64,000 bases of DNA from Rheinheimera riviphila. GTDB lineage: Bacteria > Pseudomonadota > Gammaproteobacteria > Enterobacterales > Alteromonadaceae. Positions 40,397 through 49,962 of the stretch are shown here, one piece after another. The stretch lies in NCBI RefSeq assembly GCF_004005945.1, contig NZ_SACS01000003.1, forward strand, positions 204,790 through 268,789, in the 5' to 3' direction. The number at the start of each line of letters is the position of its first letter. Within the stretch, counting starts at the first letter, position 1. A program made the translations under genes and the position numbers. The notes under the pieces were generated by a model, which did no database searches, was not told where the DNA came from, and worked only from the letters and a program-made list of their open reading frames with translations.

Positions 40397-41125
40397 TTAC
40401 TTAAAATGAGGTTGCTTAAAATGAGGTTGCTTAAAATGAGTTTCGATATTGCGTCTGGACGCGCCAATGTGCCGGCGCATCAGTAAATCGGCCAATTCAC
40501 CATCACGATTGGCAATGGCATTGATAATAGCTTTATGTTCGTCAAATGCCCGTGATACTCGCGGGCCGTTCATGCCGAGCTGCACCCGGTACATCCGGAC
40601 GATGAAATACAATTCGTCGCATAACAAATTGATCAGATAAGGATTTTTGCTGCCTAAAATGACGCGGTAATGAAAATCGACATCGCCGGCTTCCTGATAA
40701 TAACTTTCGCCTTCACGCACGCGTTGGGTCGACAAATGCTGATCCAGCAATTGTTGCACCTGGGCAATTTCCGCATCCGTCATATGCTCAGCGGCCAAGC
40801 GACAGGCCAGTCCTTCCAACGTTTCACGCAACTGATACAACGACACCAAACCGGCCACCGACAACTTCACCACCCGCGCACCGGCGTTCGGAATACGTTC
40901 AATCAGATGACAACGCTCTAATCTGGCGAGTGCCTCACGCAGTGGCGCCCGGCTTAAATCATAGCGTTTCGCCAGTTCCGGCTCAGAAATTTTGCTGCCT
41001 GGTGCAATTTGCCCTTCGACAATGGCGCGCTGAATTTCCAACAACACCCGGTCGGCAGCAGTGACTGGATCTTTCCAGGTAGGACTTTGCATCTGATTGT
41101 CGACAATTGCATGGTAATGAGGCAT
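40397..41125 (-). CDS. GntR-family (FadR/FCD type) regulator of the methylcitrate operon
   Basis: A 242-residue DNA-binding regulator. The winged helix is at about residues 25-90 ([25 protein letters not shown]), followed by an all-helical FCD ligand domain with metal-binding histidines expected around DVDFHYRVI and LMRRHIG. As first gene of the operon it is expected to control prpBC-acnD-prpF in response to a cycle intermediate (inference). The C-terminal [13 protein letters not shown] comes from three 15-bp repeats. An ATG at 41125 is called, but one at 41092 would leave a 12-bp palindrome (41096-41107) just upstream of the gene instead of inside it. Neither has a good Shine-Dalgarno. Confidence 0.9.
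   Translation of the reverse strand: MPHYHAIVDNQMQSPTWKDPVTAADRVLLEIQRAIVEGQIAPGSKISEPELAKRYDLSRAPLREALARLERCHLIERIPNAGARVVKLSVAGLVSLYQLRETLEGLACRLAAEHMTDAEIAQVQQLLDQHLSTQRVREGESYYQEAGDVDFHYRVILGSKNPYLINLLCDELYFIVRMYRVQLGMNGPRVSRAFDEHKAIINAIANRDGELADLLMRRHIGASRRNIETHFKQPHFKQPHFK
40400..40444 (-). repeat. Three 15-bp tandem repeats over the gntR 3' end
   Basis: CTTAAAATGAGGTTG repeats at 40400-40414 and 40415-40429, with a third, slightly diverged copy at 40430-40444. The unit is a multiple of three, so the regulator keeps its frame and gains five residues per copy. The array ends 17 bases before the prpB start codon. Confidence 0.95.
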
Positions 41126-41167
41126 TTTTAGACTTTTATTGGTCTAATGTCAATATAATTGTCGACA
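41096..41167. promoter_or_regulatory. Two ATTGTCGACA-type palindromes at the gntR start
   Basis: A perfect 12-bp palindrome ATTGTCGACAAT lies at 41096-41107, and ATTGTCGACAT at 41158-41168 is a close second copy. They are 62 bp apart, about six helical turns, so they face the same side of the DNA. This fits paired operators for the GntR regulator acting on its own promoter. A TAGAC/GTCTA inverted repeat lies between them. Confidence 0.6.
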
Positions 41168-41476
41168 TAGATTGTATTCCAGAGACGACGCGTAAACATT
41201 GATTGGCAAAAGTTGCTGTAACAAATTACTTCCAAATTCCGCAAATATTTCGCATACAAAAATATTTTAAGATTGTTTATGAATAAAAATTAATTGTTAA
41301 CAACGCTTTTGCTATAACGAATTTTTGAACCCAATCGGCTGCAAGGCCGCAGCTGTCAAAGCACAGTGGATTTTTCTCTGGATAAGCTGGGGATAACTAT
41401 TGGATAACTTGGGTACAAGCTGGGGCTAATTATACAAATATTTAACTTTATCAACGAACTGTCGACGTCAGACGAT

Positions 41477-41506
41477 TTGAGCAATTTTTACGCACTTGGC
41501 TACACT
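41477..41506 (+). promoter_or_regulatory. Candidate sigma70 promoter ahead of three hairpins
   Basis: TTGAGC (41477-41482), an 18-base spacer, and TACACT (41501-41506). Each hexamer matches the consensus at four of six positions. Transcription would begin near 41513, just before the first hairpin of the putative small RNA. Confidence 0.45.
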
Positions 41507-41512
41507 GAATTC

Positions 41513-41623
41513 ATGTCGCATTGCTGCTGTCGAGCAATGCCCCACCGGTAGCGCACGGCTCAGTTTCTGAGCCATTCCCCTAAGCCCAGAACAATGCGGA
41601 TTGGTTCTGGGCTACTTTTATCT
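41513..41623 (+). ncRNA. Candidate small RNA in the 41126-41731 gap
   Basis: Three perfect stems follow in series: GCATTGCT/AGCAATGC (41518-41540), GGCTCAG/CTGAGCC with a TTT loop (41557-41573), and AGCCCAGAAC/GTTCTGGGCT with an 11-nt loop (41583-41613). The last is followed by ACTTTTATCT, as in an intrinsic terminator. A promoter-like pair lies directly upstream. There is no open reading frame of note in the gap. The family, if any, is not recognised. Apart from this and the GntR palindromes, the 606-bp gap shows AT-rich DNA with no further feature I can support. Confidence 0.5.
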
Positions 41624-41731
41624 ACTTGATTTTACTTTCCTTTTCAGTAAGCCACCGCTCAATGAAACGCCTTTTCAAATGAACTGCCTGATTCTGGAAA
41701 GGCAACCAACCTTACTGGTTAAGTGTCAGTT

Positions 41732-42511
41732 TCAGGCTCGTTTCGCCAACGGAAATAACCGGTAAAAATTTGCGGTACTGTGCTTGGCAATAGTAGCTAA
41801 ATCTTCAGATCGAACCTGCGCCACGGCGGCAGCCACCGCACTGACATAAGCCGGCTGATTGGTTTTGCCGCGAAATGGTACCGGTGATAAATATGGCGAG
41901 TCGGTTTCAATCAATAACCGGTCAAGAGGCACCTGACGCACTACGTCACGCAGCGCGTCGGCATTACGAAAGGTCATAATGCCGGAGAAAGAAATATAAA
42001 AACCTAAATCTAACGCAGCTTTGGCGGTGTCCCAGTCTTCAGTGAAACAGTGCAATACGCCGCCACAACGATCAGCCTGATACTGGCGCATCAATGCCAG
42101 CGTATCGGCTTTGGCATCACGGGTATGGATGATTAGCGGTTTTTGTAACTGGTTCGCCACTTCAATATGGCTGATAAAGGCTTGTTGTTGCAGGGCTTTG
42201 GTATCAGGGCTGTAAAAGTAATCCAGGCCGGTTTCACCAACCGCCACTACTTTTGGATCGGCAGCCAGCGTTAATAATAAATCAGCATCCAGCACGTCTT
42301 GCTGGTGCAGCGGATGTTCACCGCAGGAGACTGAGACTTGCGGATACGGCGCCACCAAAGCGGCCATCGAAGGATATTCAGCCAGACTGACCGACACACA
42401 AAGCAGATGTTCAATTTGCTCATGTTTGGCGTTTGCCAGCACAGCAGGCAAATCCAGCGCCAATTTATCCAGTTCCAGCCGATCAAGGTGACAATGAGAA
42501 TCTACAAACAC
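41732..42511 (-). CDS. TatD-family metal-dependent hydrolase
   Basis: A 259-residue TIM-barrel hydrolase (TatD/YcfH type), linked in E. coli to 3'-5' DNase activity. Metal ligands appear in FVDSHCHLDRL, GETGLDYFY, LIIHTRDA, GGVLHCFT and LIETDSPYLSP. The frame opens at a TTG (42517), but a GTG at 42511 has GGAG eight bases upstream and gives the family's typical MFVDSHCHLD beginning. It is the last gene of the pabC-mltG-tmk-holB-pilZ run, a common gammaproteobacterial order. Confidence 0.92.
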   Translation of the reverse strand: MFVDSHCHLDRLELDKLALDLPAVLANAKHEQIEHLLCVSVSLAEYPSMAALVAPYPQVSVSCGEHPLHQQDVLDADLLLTLAADPKVVAVGETGLDYFYSPDTKALQQQAFISHIEVANQLQKPLIIHTRDAKADTLALMRQYQADRCGGVLHCFTEDWDTAKAALDLGFYISFSGIMTFRNADALRDVVRQVPLDRLLIETDSPYLSPVPFRGKTNQPAYVSAVAAAVAQVRSEDLATIAKHSTANFYRLFPLAKRA

Positions 42512-42627
42512 AACCAATGCTCCGGTGTTTTATGACAGTTTATTGTGATAACTATGGATGGTCATTCAGACATTGGACTACCAGCGTAGCTCTGGCATGT
42601 CCATCAGTGACTACAAGGTACTCTTTG

Positions 42628-42966
42628 TTACAACGTATAGGTGGCTTCAGGTGAGTTCTGCAAACCGCTAATTAACTTTTCGATTTTATCGCGTAGCTGC
42701 GATTTGTCGTCGATAAAGGCCACACCAATACCGGCCGGGCTATTATTTTGCGCACCATGTGGCGTGATCCAGGCCACTTTGCCAGTCACGGAGACAGTTT
42801 CCAGCGCGTCAGGCAGCGTCACCGATAACGCCAGCGACTGACCAATTTTGTATTGGCGCGCCGTCCGGACAAATAAACCACCTTGTTTTAAAAAAGGCAT
42901 AAAAGCGCGGTTTAACTCTTTAATATCAAGAAAATCCAACGGTATTTCTTCCAACGATGCCTCCAT
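42628..42966 (-). CDS. PilZ-domain protein
   Basis: A 112-residue single PilZ domain of the short PilZ-protein type found beside holB (GGLFVRTARQYKIGQSLALSVTLPD ... GKVAWITPHGAQNNSPAGIGVAFID). The N-terminal RxxxR c-di-GMP motif is not visible, so it may act without binding the nucleotide, as does Pseudomonas PilZ in type IV pilus assembly. Its start overlaps the holB stop by one base. Confidence 0.88.
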   Translation of the reverse strand: MEASLEEIPLDFLDIKELNRAFMPFLKQGGLFVRTARQYKIGQSLALSVTLPDALETVSVTGKVAWITPHGAQNNSPAGIGVAFIDDKSQLRDKIEKLISGLQNSPEATYTL

Positions 42967-43901
42967 CAGCGCAATAAACGCTGTACATCCAATAATAAAG
43001 CAGTGAGCGCTAAAGTTCTATTCTGCCCCAAAATTTGCTGTTCGTCACGGCACCATTGCGCCAGCCGTTGAAACAGCTGCTGACAGTTGCGATTTTCATC
43101 GACTGTTGGCCATAACTGCCGGACAAACCAAAACAGGATAGCGGTGGTTTCGGTTTGTGCTTCCAGCGTTTTCACCATATCGGCCAGCGGGTATTCACCG
43201 GCAATAAAACGTGGCAACAACTGCAGCACCTGATCAATGTGCTCGCTTTGACCTGAGGCGAGTAATTCCAAGGCCCGCAGCGGCGCACCAGCACAATAAG
43301 CCAATAAATATGGGGGCACTGGTTGGTCGCTTTGCTCTGCCAGCCACAGCTGCGCCGCCTGATCATTCACCGGCGCAATCAGCCAGCGCTGACAACGGCT
43401 TAAAATAGTTGGCAGCAGTTGTTGCTCATAAGCAGTTTGCAGCAGCAGAAAACTATCGCTACCCGGCTCTTCCAGCGTTTTGAGCAAGGCATTGGCGGCG
43501 GCTTCGGTCATTTTGTGCGCTTGCGGTAATAACACCACCCGCGCGCCGCCTTGTTGTGGTGTGCCTTGCATAAACTGACTGAGCTCACGCACCGCATCAA
43601 CACCAATACTGCTGTCACTTGCTAACTGCATTAAATCCGGATGATGACCGGCATTGACCAGCAAACAGCTTTTGCAATAACCACAAGCGGCATCCGGGAA
43701 CGGTTGCAAGCACAGTAATTGTTTAGCCAAATGCTGCGCCACCAGCTGTTTACCGACACCATTAGGGCCGGTAAACAATAAAGCGTGATGCAGCTGGCCG
43801 CTTTGCGCCAATTGACCCAAGTGCAATTGCATCGGTGCTAGCCAGGGTAAAGTTGCCGCTTGTGATGTCGCGGGATTAATACTCCCCGTCCCTAAATTCA
43901 C
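42966..43901 (-). CDS. holB: DNA polymerase III subunit delta'
   Basis: A clamp-loader subunit of 311 residues. It has a RarA/DnaX-like N-domain with [18 protein letters not shown], a zinc module ([18 protein letters not shown]) and the SRCQRW segment. The divergent P-loop fits delta', which does not hydrolyse ATP. It overlaps tmk by four bases upstream and pilZ by one base downstream. Confidence 0.94.
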   Translation of the reverse strand: MNLGTGSINPATSQAATLPWLAPMQLHLGQLAQSGQLHHALLFTGPNGVGKQLVAQHLAKQLLCLQPFPDAACGYCKSCLLVNAGHHPDLMQLASDSSIGVDAVRELSQFMQGTPQQGGARVVLLPQAHKMTEAAANALLKTLEEPGSDSFLLLQTAYEQQLLPTILSRCQRWLIAPVNDQAAQLWLAEQSDQPVPPYLLAYCAGAPLRALELLASGQSEHIDQVLQLLPRFIAGEYPLADMVKTLEAQTETTAILFWFVRQLWPTVDENRNCQQLFQRLAQWCRDEQQILGQNRTLALTALLLDVQRLLR

Positions 43902-44518
43902 AGCCCGGCAGCCTCTAACGCGACAACAATTTGTTGTTGCACTTCAGCTACAGTGCGGCTGGCATCAATAATGGCGATATTAGGTTCACTGTGGGCGATT
44001 TCCAGATAACGGGCTCTGGTACGCTGGAAAAATGCCAGTTGTTCTTGTTCAATCCGATCCAGCTCACCACGCACACGTGCGCGCTCCAGACCAATCACCG
44101 GATCGATATCCAGATACAAGGTAAAGTCTGGTTTGGTCTGACCGAGCACTGCCTGACGAATGCTGTCGATCAAAGTTGCATCAATCATCCGGCCACCGCC
44201 CTGATAAGCCCGTGACGACAGATCATGCCGGTCAGCCAGGACCCAATCCCCCCGCAATAAAGCCGGGCGGATCACCTGGCTCAGCAGCTGCACCCTCGCG
44301 GCATACATCAACAACAATTCAGTTTCTGGCGCCACTTGCTCAGTTTGCACCGATTTAACCAGGGTCCGAATTTGTTCAGCCAACGGTGTACCACCGGGTT
44401 CACGGGTTTGCACCACAGGATGGCCATGGTTTTCTAACCATTGCCGTACCGTGCTGATCGCTGTTGTTTTCCCCGCGCCTTCCAGCCCTTCAATCACAAT
44501 AAAACGCGCTGCTGTCAT
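43898..44518 (-). CDS. tmk: Thymidylate kinase
   Basis: Phosphorylates dTMP to dTDP. The 206 residues begin with the P-loop [14 protein letters not shown] (10-17), then [14 protein letters not shown] and the DR(H/Y) motif in [17 protein letters not shown], and the lid region. Its start overlaps the mltG stop by four bases (ATGA), and its stop overlaps the holB start by four bases. Confidence 0.95.
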   Translation of the reverse strand: MTAARFIVIEGLEGAGKTTAISTVRQWLENHGHPVVQTREPGGTPLAEQIRTLVKSVQTEQVAPETELLLMYAARVQLLSQVIRPALLRGDWVLADRHDLSSRAYQGGGRMIDATLIDSIRQAVLGQTKPDFTLYLDIDPVIGLERARVRGELDRIEQEQLAFFQRTRARYLEIAHSEPNIAIIDASRTVAEVQQQIVVALEAAGL

Positions 44519-45525
44519 GGTTTTTTCCCGAATATATACTGTTGCACCGCGCGATTATGCTCTGGCAAGGTTGCTGAAAACTGATGACTGCCATCGCCCT
44601 TCGCCACAAAATACAGTTTATCACTGACCAGCGGTTTGGCTGCAGCTTGCAACGACGTCGCGCTGACCAGCGCAATTGGGCCTGGCGGCAAGCCAAAATG
44701 GACATAGGTATTATATGGATGTGGGTCTTTTAAATGCGCGCGGGTAATGTCGCCCTGATACCGATCACCGAGGCCATAAATCACCGTTGGATCGGTTTGC
44801 AACTTCATCCGCTGCGCCAACCGGTTGATAAACACCGATGCAATCAACGGTTTTTCTGAAATCACGCCGGTTTCCTTTTCGATAATCGATGCCAAGGTTA
44901 ACAACTGATAAGGCGTATTAAAAGGCACCGTGGCATCCCGCTCAGCCCAGGCTTGCTCGAGCTGCTGCATTAACGAGCGGTGCGCCCGACGATAAATATC
45001 TGACGCTTTGCTATGGGCGGTATAAAAATACGTTTCCGGGAAAAACAATGCCTCGAGATTTGGCGGTGGAGCGCCCCATTCGGCTGGCCATTGCACCAGT
45101 TGCTGTAACGCCTGCTCATCTGGCAGATCGTTTAGCAGATAAGGCGCGTTGGCTAAAGCGACCAGGCTTTGTTTTAATGTCTCGCCTTCGCGCAGCATAA
45201 AACTGAACTGCGCGACTTTGCCGCTGCGAAACAAAGCCAGCTGGTTCATTAATAAATCTGGTTGTACCCGATAGACCCCGGCTTTTAACGAACGCAATTC
45301 AGGTTGTAACACACTGAGTAGCTTTAACTGTAAACACTGGGTTTTACTCAATAATTGCTGTTGTTGCCACTGCCCACATAAACCGGATAACGAGCTACCA
45401 GCAGGTAAATCATAATAAGGCCCCGCTAATGCCAATCGGGTCTGCCGGAATTGCTGCAATTGATTCAGTAAACCAAAAGCTACCACTGCGAGCACAAACA
45501 ACAACACAAATAACTTCTTTAACAT
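44515..45525 (-). CDS. mltG: Endolytic murein transglycosylase MltG
   Basis: A single-pass inner-membrane enzyme that cuts nascent peptidoglycan strands. It has an N-terminal TM helix (residues 4-22), a LysM-like part, and the YceG catalytic segment [14 protein letters not shown] with Glu216/Glu218 around the active site. The length of 336 residues matches E. coli YceG (340). It overlaps the pabC stop by seven bases upstream and tmk by four bases downstream. Confidence 0.95.
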   Translation of the reverse strand: MLKKLFVLLFVLAVVAFGLLNQLQQFRQTRLALAGPYYDLPAGSSLSGLCGQWQQQQLLSKTQCLQLKLLSVLQPELRSLKAGVYRVQPDLLMNQLALFRSGKVAQFSFMLREGETLKQSLVALANAPYLLNDLPDEQALQQLVQWPAEWGAPPPNLEALFFPETYFYTAHSKASDIYRRAHRSLMQQLEQAWAERDATVPFNTPYQLLTLASIIEKETGVISEKPLIASVFINRLAQRMKLQTDPTVIYGLGDRYQGDITRAHLKDPHPYNTYVHFGLPPGPIALVSATSLQAAAKPLVSDKLYFVAKGDGSHQFSATLPEHNRAVQQYIFGKKP

Positions 45526-46322
45526 GAAATCTTTCCTGCCAGAAACGGCACTAATTGCTGGATGGGTCTGACTTCATCCACATTAAACGGACGTTGCTTA
45601 AATTGCTGCACTGGCACCACGCCCATCAGCGCATTGCTGGCGAACATCGCAGTGGCGTCATCGAGCGCCGTCACAGGATAATAACCTTGTTGTACATCCA
45701 TATGTTGCAGTAACCACAGCCGCATCACGCCTGCAACACCGGCCTGATCAAGCTTTGGTGTACACCATTGACCCTTTATTTTAAAAAATAGATTGGCGGC
45801 ACAAAGTTCAGTCACCCGCCCTTGCTGATCGCACACAATCAAATCATCAAAGGCGCTTTGTTCTGCTTCAGCCTTGAGCAGCACCGTTTCCAGCCTGCTG
45901 GTATGTTTGATCCCGGCTAATAACGGCTGGGTGGATAATTGCAGACTGGCGACGCCAAGGCGGATCCCCAGCTGACGCTGCTGTTGATAATCGGGTAACG
46001 GGCTGTTTGTCACATAAACCAGCGGCTCGTGAAAACCTGCCGGACTATAACCCCGTCCGCCTTGCCCGCGACTCACCAACAGTTTAACCACTTGTGATGG
46101 CGTCGTAATGGCTTGTTCCGCTTGCAGTTTCACCGCTTGCTCGTTAAGTGGCGGCATCTGCAACCGTTGTAGCGACTGCGCCAGACGCTGCCAATGCAAA
46201 TCCCACAGCACCAGCTGTGAGTTATCTACCAACATGGTGGTAAAAATCCCATCGCCGTACTGAAAACTGCGGTCAGAAACAGTAGGTTGAAGCACCAGCA
46301 CGCCTTGTTTAGCCCAAAAAAT
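45519..46322 (-). CDS. pabC: Aminodeoxychorismate lyase PabC
   Basis: A PLP enzyme that releases p-aminobenzoate from aminodeoxychorismate for folate synthesis. Family motifs: TVSDRSFQYGDGIFTTM near the start, the PLP lysine in GIKHTSRLETVLLKAEA, and GRVTELCAANLFFKI. The frame is open to 46427, but that part contains the fabF terminator. Alignment with PabC puts the start at an ATT codon at 46322 (FWAKQGVLVLQPTVSDR), with CAGG eight bases upstream, giving 267 residues (E. coli 269). GTG codons at 46301 and 46295 are alternatives that would trim the N-terminus. The exact start is uncertain. Confidence 0.9.
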   Translation of the reverse strand: MFWAKQGVLVLQPTVSDRSFQYGDGIFTTMLVDNSQLVLWDLHWQRLAQSLQRLQMPPLNEQAVKLQAEQAITTPSQVVKLLVSRGQGGRGYSPAGFHEPLVYVTNSPLPDYQQQRQLGIRLGVASLQLSTQPLLAGIKHTSRLETVLLKAEAEQSAFDDLIVCDQQGRVTELCAANLFFKIKGQWCTPKLDQAGVAGVMRLWLLQHMDVQQGYYPVTALDDATAMFASNALMGVVPVQQFKQRPFNVDEVRPIQQLVPFLAGKISC

Positions 46323-46387
46323 GCAGTATGCCTGAAATTTGCCGTACTGAAAATTATCACCGGAAAAATTGCCGAGCCAGAAATGAC

Positions 46388-46415
46388 AACGCCGCCTTGC
46401 AAGCAAAGCGGCGTT
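46388..46415 (-). terminator. Terminator-like hairpin between fabF and pabC
   Basis: AACGCCGC (46388-46395) and GCGGCGTT (46408-46415) with inner TTGC/GCAA pairing. On the minus strand it lies about 25 bases past the fabF stop and is followed by GTCATTTCT, so termination may be partial. It overlaps the 5' end of the long pabC reading frame, arguing that pabC starts later. Confidence 0.7.
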
Positions 46416-46439
46416 TGAGTCAATCACGTTCGCTCGACG

Positions 46440-47678
46440 TTAAACTTTGCGGAACAACACTGAACCGTTGGTGCCACCAAAACCGAAAGAGTTGCAAAGC
46501 GCATACTCCATCGACACCTGGCGCGCTTCATGCGGCACATAGTCCAGATCACAACCTTCATCTGGATTATCCAGGTTGATCGTCGGTGTCACAATCTGAT
46601 CCTGCAACGATAAGATGGTGATAATCGATTCAACCGACCCTGCAGCACCCAACAAATGACCGATCATTGATTTGCTGGAACTGACCATTAACTTATCAGT
46701 AGAACCGGCAAAGACTTTTTTGATCGCTTGCGTTTCAGCAATGTCACCGGCTGGTGTTGAAGTGCCGTGGGCATTGATATAGCTGACTTGATCAGCAGAA
46801 ACACCGGCATCGCGCAGTGCATTCGCCATGGCATTGGCGCCACCACGACCATCTTCCGGCGGCGAGGTCATATGGAAAGCGTCACCGCTCATGCCGAAAC
46901 CAACCAACTCCGCGTAAATTTTCGCACCACGGGCTTTGGCGTGTTCGTATTCTTCCAGCATCACCACACCGGCGCCGTCACCCAGCACAAAACCATCACG
47001 GTCTTTATCCCAAGGGCGACTGGCTTGTTGCGGTGCCTCGTTACGGGTCGATAACGCCCGTGCTGCGCCAAAACCGCCCATCCCTAACGTGGTCGACGCT
47101 TTTTCGGCACCACCTGCTAACATCGCATCGGCGTCACCGTACACGATCATCCGCGCCGCATGGCCAATATTATGCACACCGGTAGTACAAGCGGTGACGA
47201 TGCTGATATTTGGACCTTGCAGACCCAGCATGATCGACAAATGGCCGGCAATCATATTGATAATGGTTGAAGGCACAAAAAATGGGGAGAGTCTGCGTGG
47301 ACCGCTGGCAAGCAGCTTTTCGTGGTTTTCTTCAATTAAACCAAGACCACCAATGCCCGAGCCGATGGCAGCGCCAATCCGGCCGGCGTTTTCTTCTGTC
47401 ACTTCAATGCCAGAATCGCGGAACGCCTGAATACCTGCGGCAACACCATACTGGATAAACAAGTCCATCTTCCGGGCTTCTTTGGCCGGGAAAAATGACT
47501 CGACATCAAAATCCTTAATTAAACCGGCAAACTTGGTACTGTAGGCTTCAGTATTAAAATGAGTGATCAGACCAATACCGCTTTTTGCTTGTTGCAAGCC
47601 CTGCCAGGTCGACGTAACGTCATTCCCTAACGGCGTTAGCATGCCCAATCCAGTTACCACGACTCGACGTTTCGTCAC
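46440..47678 (-). CDS. fabF: 3-oxoacyl-ACP synthase II FabF
   Basis: Elongating condensing enzyme of type II fatty acid synthesis, also needed for thermal adjustment of unsaturated fatty acids in E. coli. The 412 residues carry the active-site cysteine in [15 protein letters not shown], the His of [15 protein letters not shown] and of [11 protein letters not shown]. It lies 124 bases after acpP across an attenuator-like hairpin and is followed by pabC. Confidence 0.97.
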   Translation of the reverse strand: MTKRRVVVTGLGMLTPLGNDVTSTWQGLQQAKSGIGLITHFNTEAYSTKFAGLIKDFDVESFFPAKEARKMDLFIQYGVAAGIQAFRDSGIEVTEENAGRIGAAIGSGIGGLGLIEENHEKLLASGPRRLSPFFVPSTIINMIAGHLSIMLGLQGPNISIVTACTTGVHNIGHAARMIVYGDADAMLAGGAEKASTTLGMGGFGAARALSTRNEAPQQASRPWDKDRDGFVLGDGAGVVMLEEYEHAKARGAKIYAELVGFGMSGDAFHMTSPPEDGRGGANAMANALRDAGVSADQVSYINAHGTSTPAGDIAETQAIKKVFAGSTDKLMVSSSKSMIGHLLGAAGSVESIITILSLQDQIVTPTINLDNPDEGCDLDYVPHEARQVSMEYALCNSFGFGGTNGSVLFRKV

Positions 47679-47765
47679 ATTGTCCTCCGCAAGGAAAATT
47701 ACTTTCTCTGCTTTACTACTTCAAACCAAGATTAGATCAAAGGTTTGACTATGCCAGAAATGAAA

Positions 47766-47786
47766 ACGGGTAGCTTAGCTACCCGT
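47766..47786 (-). terminator. Hairpin between acpP and fabF
   Basis: ACGGGTAGC and GCTACCCGT form a perfect 9-bp stem with a 3-nt loop, followed on the minus strand by TTTCATTT. It lies just downstream of the acpP stop. A partial terminator here would explain higher acpP than fabF transcript. Confidence 0.85.
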
Positions 47787-47802
47787 CTGCATTGCGCATT
47801 GC

Positions 47803-48039
47803 TTATTCAGCGTGCGCTTTGATGTAATCGATAGCAGATTGCACCGTAGTGATTTTTTCTGCTTCTTCATCAGGAATTTCGGTATCGAATTCTTCTTCCA
47901 GCGCCATGACCAGTTCAACTGTGTCTAAAGAGTCAGCGCCTAAGTCATCAACAAAAGAAGCTTCGTGTTTTACTTCTTCTTCTTTAACGCCTAACTGTTC
48001 AATGATAATTTTCTTAACGCGTTCTTCGATGTTGCTCAT
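47803..48039 (-). CDS. acpP: Acyl carrier protein
   Basis: A 78-residue acidic carrier protein for fatty acid synthesis. The phosphopantetheine site is the serine of [23 protein letters not shown] at 48039 ([12 protein letters not shown]) is right for ACP. The frame runs open to 48135, but that part is not ACP-like. It lies between fabG and fabF, as in E. coli. Confidence 0.98.
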   Translation of the reverse strand: MSNIEERVKKIIIEQLGVKEEEVKHEASFVDDLGADSLDTVELVMALEEEFDTEIPDEEAEKITTVQSAIDYIKAHAE

Positions 48040-48167
48040 CTTTTCTTCCTTTTTCTCATATAAATCGCAACAATTCGTGCAATTTTGTGTGGCGGCTAGT
48101 TTAGTGGCAAGCGCAGTTCGTTGCAAGCAATGCACAAGTCATTTCCTGCTGGTCGAACCTGATTCGC

Positions 48168-48911
48168 TTAAACCATATACATGCCACCGTTAACATGAAT
48201 CGTTTCACCGGTGATGTAAGCCGCCTGGCGGGATGCCAGAAAGGCGACTGTTGCCGCAATTTCTTCAGGTAACCCCAGACGATTCGCCGGTACCTGACTA
48301 AAGATTGCTTGCTTTTGCTCATCTGAAAGATCTTTGGTCATATCAGTATCAATAAAACCAGGAGCAATCGCGTTGACAGTTATACCACGAGACGCCACTT
48401 CTTTCGCAAGAGATTTTGTAAAACCCAGTACACCGGCTTTTGCTGCCGCGTAGTTGGTTTGACCAGCGTTACCCATTGATCCCACTACAGAACCGATGGT
48501 GATGATGCGTCCACAGCGTTTTTTCATCATGCTGCGAAGCACCGCTTTGCTCATCCGGAATACCGACGTTAAGTTGGTTTGCATAATATCAAACCACTCT
48601 TCATCTTTCATCCGCATCAATAAATTGTCGCGAGTAATACCGGCGTTATTGACCAGAATATCAATTTCACCAAAATTAGTTTTGATGGTGTCCAGGCATT
48701 GCTCTATCGATTCGACATTCGCAACGTCCAGCACCAAACCTTGCCCGGCGCCCAGATACTCAGAAATAGCTGCCGCACCTTTTTCAGTGGTGGCAGTACC
48801 GATCACTTTGGCGCCTAATGCCGCCAGTTGCTCAGCAATAGCACGGCCGATGCCACGACTGGCGCCGGTCACTAATGCAACCTGGCCATCCAGAGAAATA
48901 AAAGCTGTCAT
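48168..48911 (-). CDS. fabG: 3-oxoacyl-ACP reductase FabG
   Basis: An NADPH-dependent short-chain dehydrogenase of 247 residues. It has the cofactor motif TGASRGIGRAIA, NNAGITRDNLL and the catalytic S-Y-K set in SVVGSMGNAGQTNYAAAKAG. It is placed between fabD and acpP. Confidence 0.97.
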   Translation of the reverse strand: MTAFISLDGQVALVTGASRGIGRAIAEQLAALGAKVIGTATTEKGAAAISEYLGAGQGLVLDVANVESIEQCLDTIKTNFGEIDILVNNAGITRDNLLMRMKDEEWFDIMQTNLTSVFRMSKAVLRSMMKKRCGRIITIGSVVGSMGNAGQTNYAAAKAGVLGFTKSLAKEVASRGITVNAIAPGFIDTDMTKDLSDEQKQAIFSQVPANRLGLPEEIAATVAFLASRQAAYITGETIHVNGGMYMV

Positions 48912-48930
48912 AAAAACCCTTGCTTAAAAA

Positions 48931-49866
48931 TTATGTGGTTGGATTTAATGCGTTATTCAAAGACGTTACATCATTGACTGAATTGGTATTGAGACTTTTA
49001 TCAATCCGTTTAATCAGGCCAGCCAACACTTTACCGGCACCAATTTCAACTACGTCAGTCACGCCTTGTGCCGCCAGCCATTCGATGGATTCAGTCCAGC
49101 GTACCGGGCTGAATAATTGCCGTACCAGCGCATCTTTCATGTCGTTTTGTTCAGTCGCTATCGCCACGTCGACATTATTCAATACCGGTATGACAGTTGG
49201 ATGAAAATTCAGTCCGGCCAGATCAGCTGCTAACTTCTCGGCTGCTGGTTTCATCAAGGCACAATGCGATGGCACGCTCACCGGTAATGGTAATGCCCGT
49301 TTGGCGCCATAGGCTTTACAAAGTTCACCGGCACGTTCCACTGCGGCTTTATTACCCGCGATCACCACTTGCCCAGGTGAATTGAAATTCACCGGCGACA
49401 CCACTTCACCTTGCGCTGCTTCAACACAGGCTTTGGCAATGAGTTCATCATCCAGACCGATAATCGCCTGCATCGCGCCAGTACCGGCCGGCACTGCAGT
49501 TTGCATATACTGGCCACGTTTTTCGACCAGCTTTACCGCATCACTTAAGCTTAAAGCGCCGCTACAAACCAGCGCTGAATATTCGCCTAATGAATGACCA
49601 GCCATATAAGCTGGCGTCGCACCACCCTGTTGTTGCCACAGGCGCCAAATGGCGACTGAAGCGGTTAACAACGCCGGTTGGGTGCGATGAGTTTCGTTTA
49701 AATCGGCTTCAGGGCCGTTGGCAACTAAGGCCCATAAGTCATAACCCAGCGCTTTGGACGCCTCGTCGAAGGTGTCGCGCACCGTGGCGAATTCGCTGTG
49801 CAATTCGCTTAACATACCAACGGTTTGCGAGCCTTGTCCTGGAAAAACCAATGCAAGTTTTGTCAT
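48931..49866 (-). CDS. fabD: Malonyl-CoA:ACP transacylase FabD
   Basis: Loads malonyl groups onto ACP. It begins MTKLALVFPGQGSQTVGM. The nucleophile serine is in GHSLGEYSALVCSG, and the catalytic His in SVPSHCALM. ATG at 49866 has GGA eight bases upstream and gives 311 residues; a start at 49878 is less likely. The gap to fabH contains a 14-bp repeat array. Confidence 0.96.
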   Translation of the reverse strand: MTKLALVFPGQGSQTVGMLSELHSEFATVRDTFDEASKALGYDLWALVANGPEADLNETHRTQPALLTASVAIWRLWQQQGGATPAYMAGHSLGEYSALVCSGALSLSDAVKLVEKRGQYMQTAVPAGTGAMQAIIGLDDELIAKACVEAAQGEVVSPVNFNSPGQVVIAGNKAAVERAGELCKAYGAKRALPLPVSVPSHCALMKPAAEKLAADLAGLNFHPTVIPVLNNVDVAIATEQNDMKDALVRQLFSPVRWTESIEWLAAQGVTDVVEIGAGKVLAGLIKRIDKSLNTNSVNDVTSLNNALNPTT

Positions 49867-49893
49867 TTTGTTGTCCACTTTGTCATCAATGCT

Positions 49894-49962
49894 TAGTACT
49901 TTATTGATAGTACTTTATTGATAGTACTTTATTGTTAGTTCTTTATTGATAGTACTCTTTGA
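49894..49962. repeat. 14-bp tandem repeat array between fabH and fabD
   Basis: TAGTACTTTATTGA repeats at 49894-49907 and 49908-49921, then 49922-49935 and 49936-49949 with single changes, and a degenerate 13-bp copy at 49950-49962. The phase carries on into the last codons of fabH (AGTACT at 49965-49970). Each copy centres on the palindrome AGTACT. Confidence 0.95.

Noticed and set aside
40384-40467. N-terminal extension of prpB reading LILSN three times
   Set aside because: It is the 15-bp repeat of the gntR 3' end read in another frame; the ATG at 40383 with a strong ribosome-binding site is the true start.
41377-41410. Repeated GGATAA motifs resembling DnaA boxes
   Set aside because: None matches TTATNCACA well, and no dnaA, gyrB or gid gene is near; not an origin.
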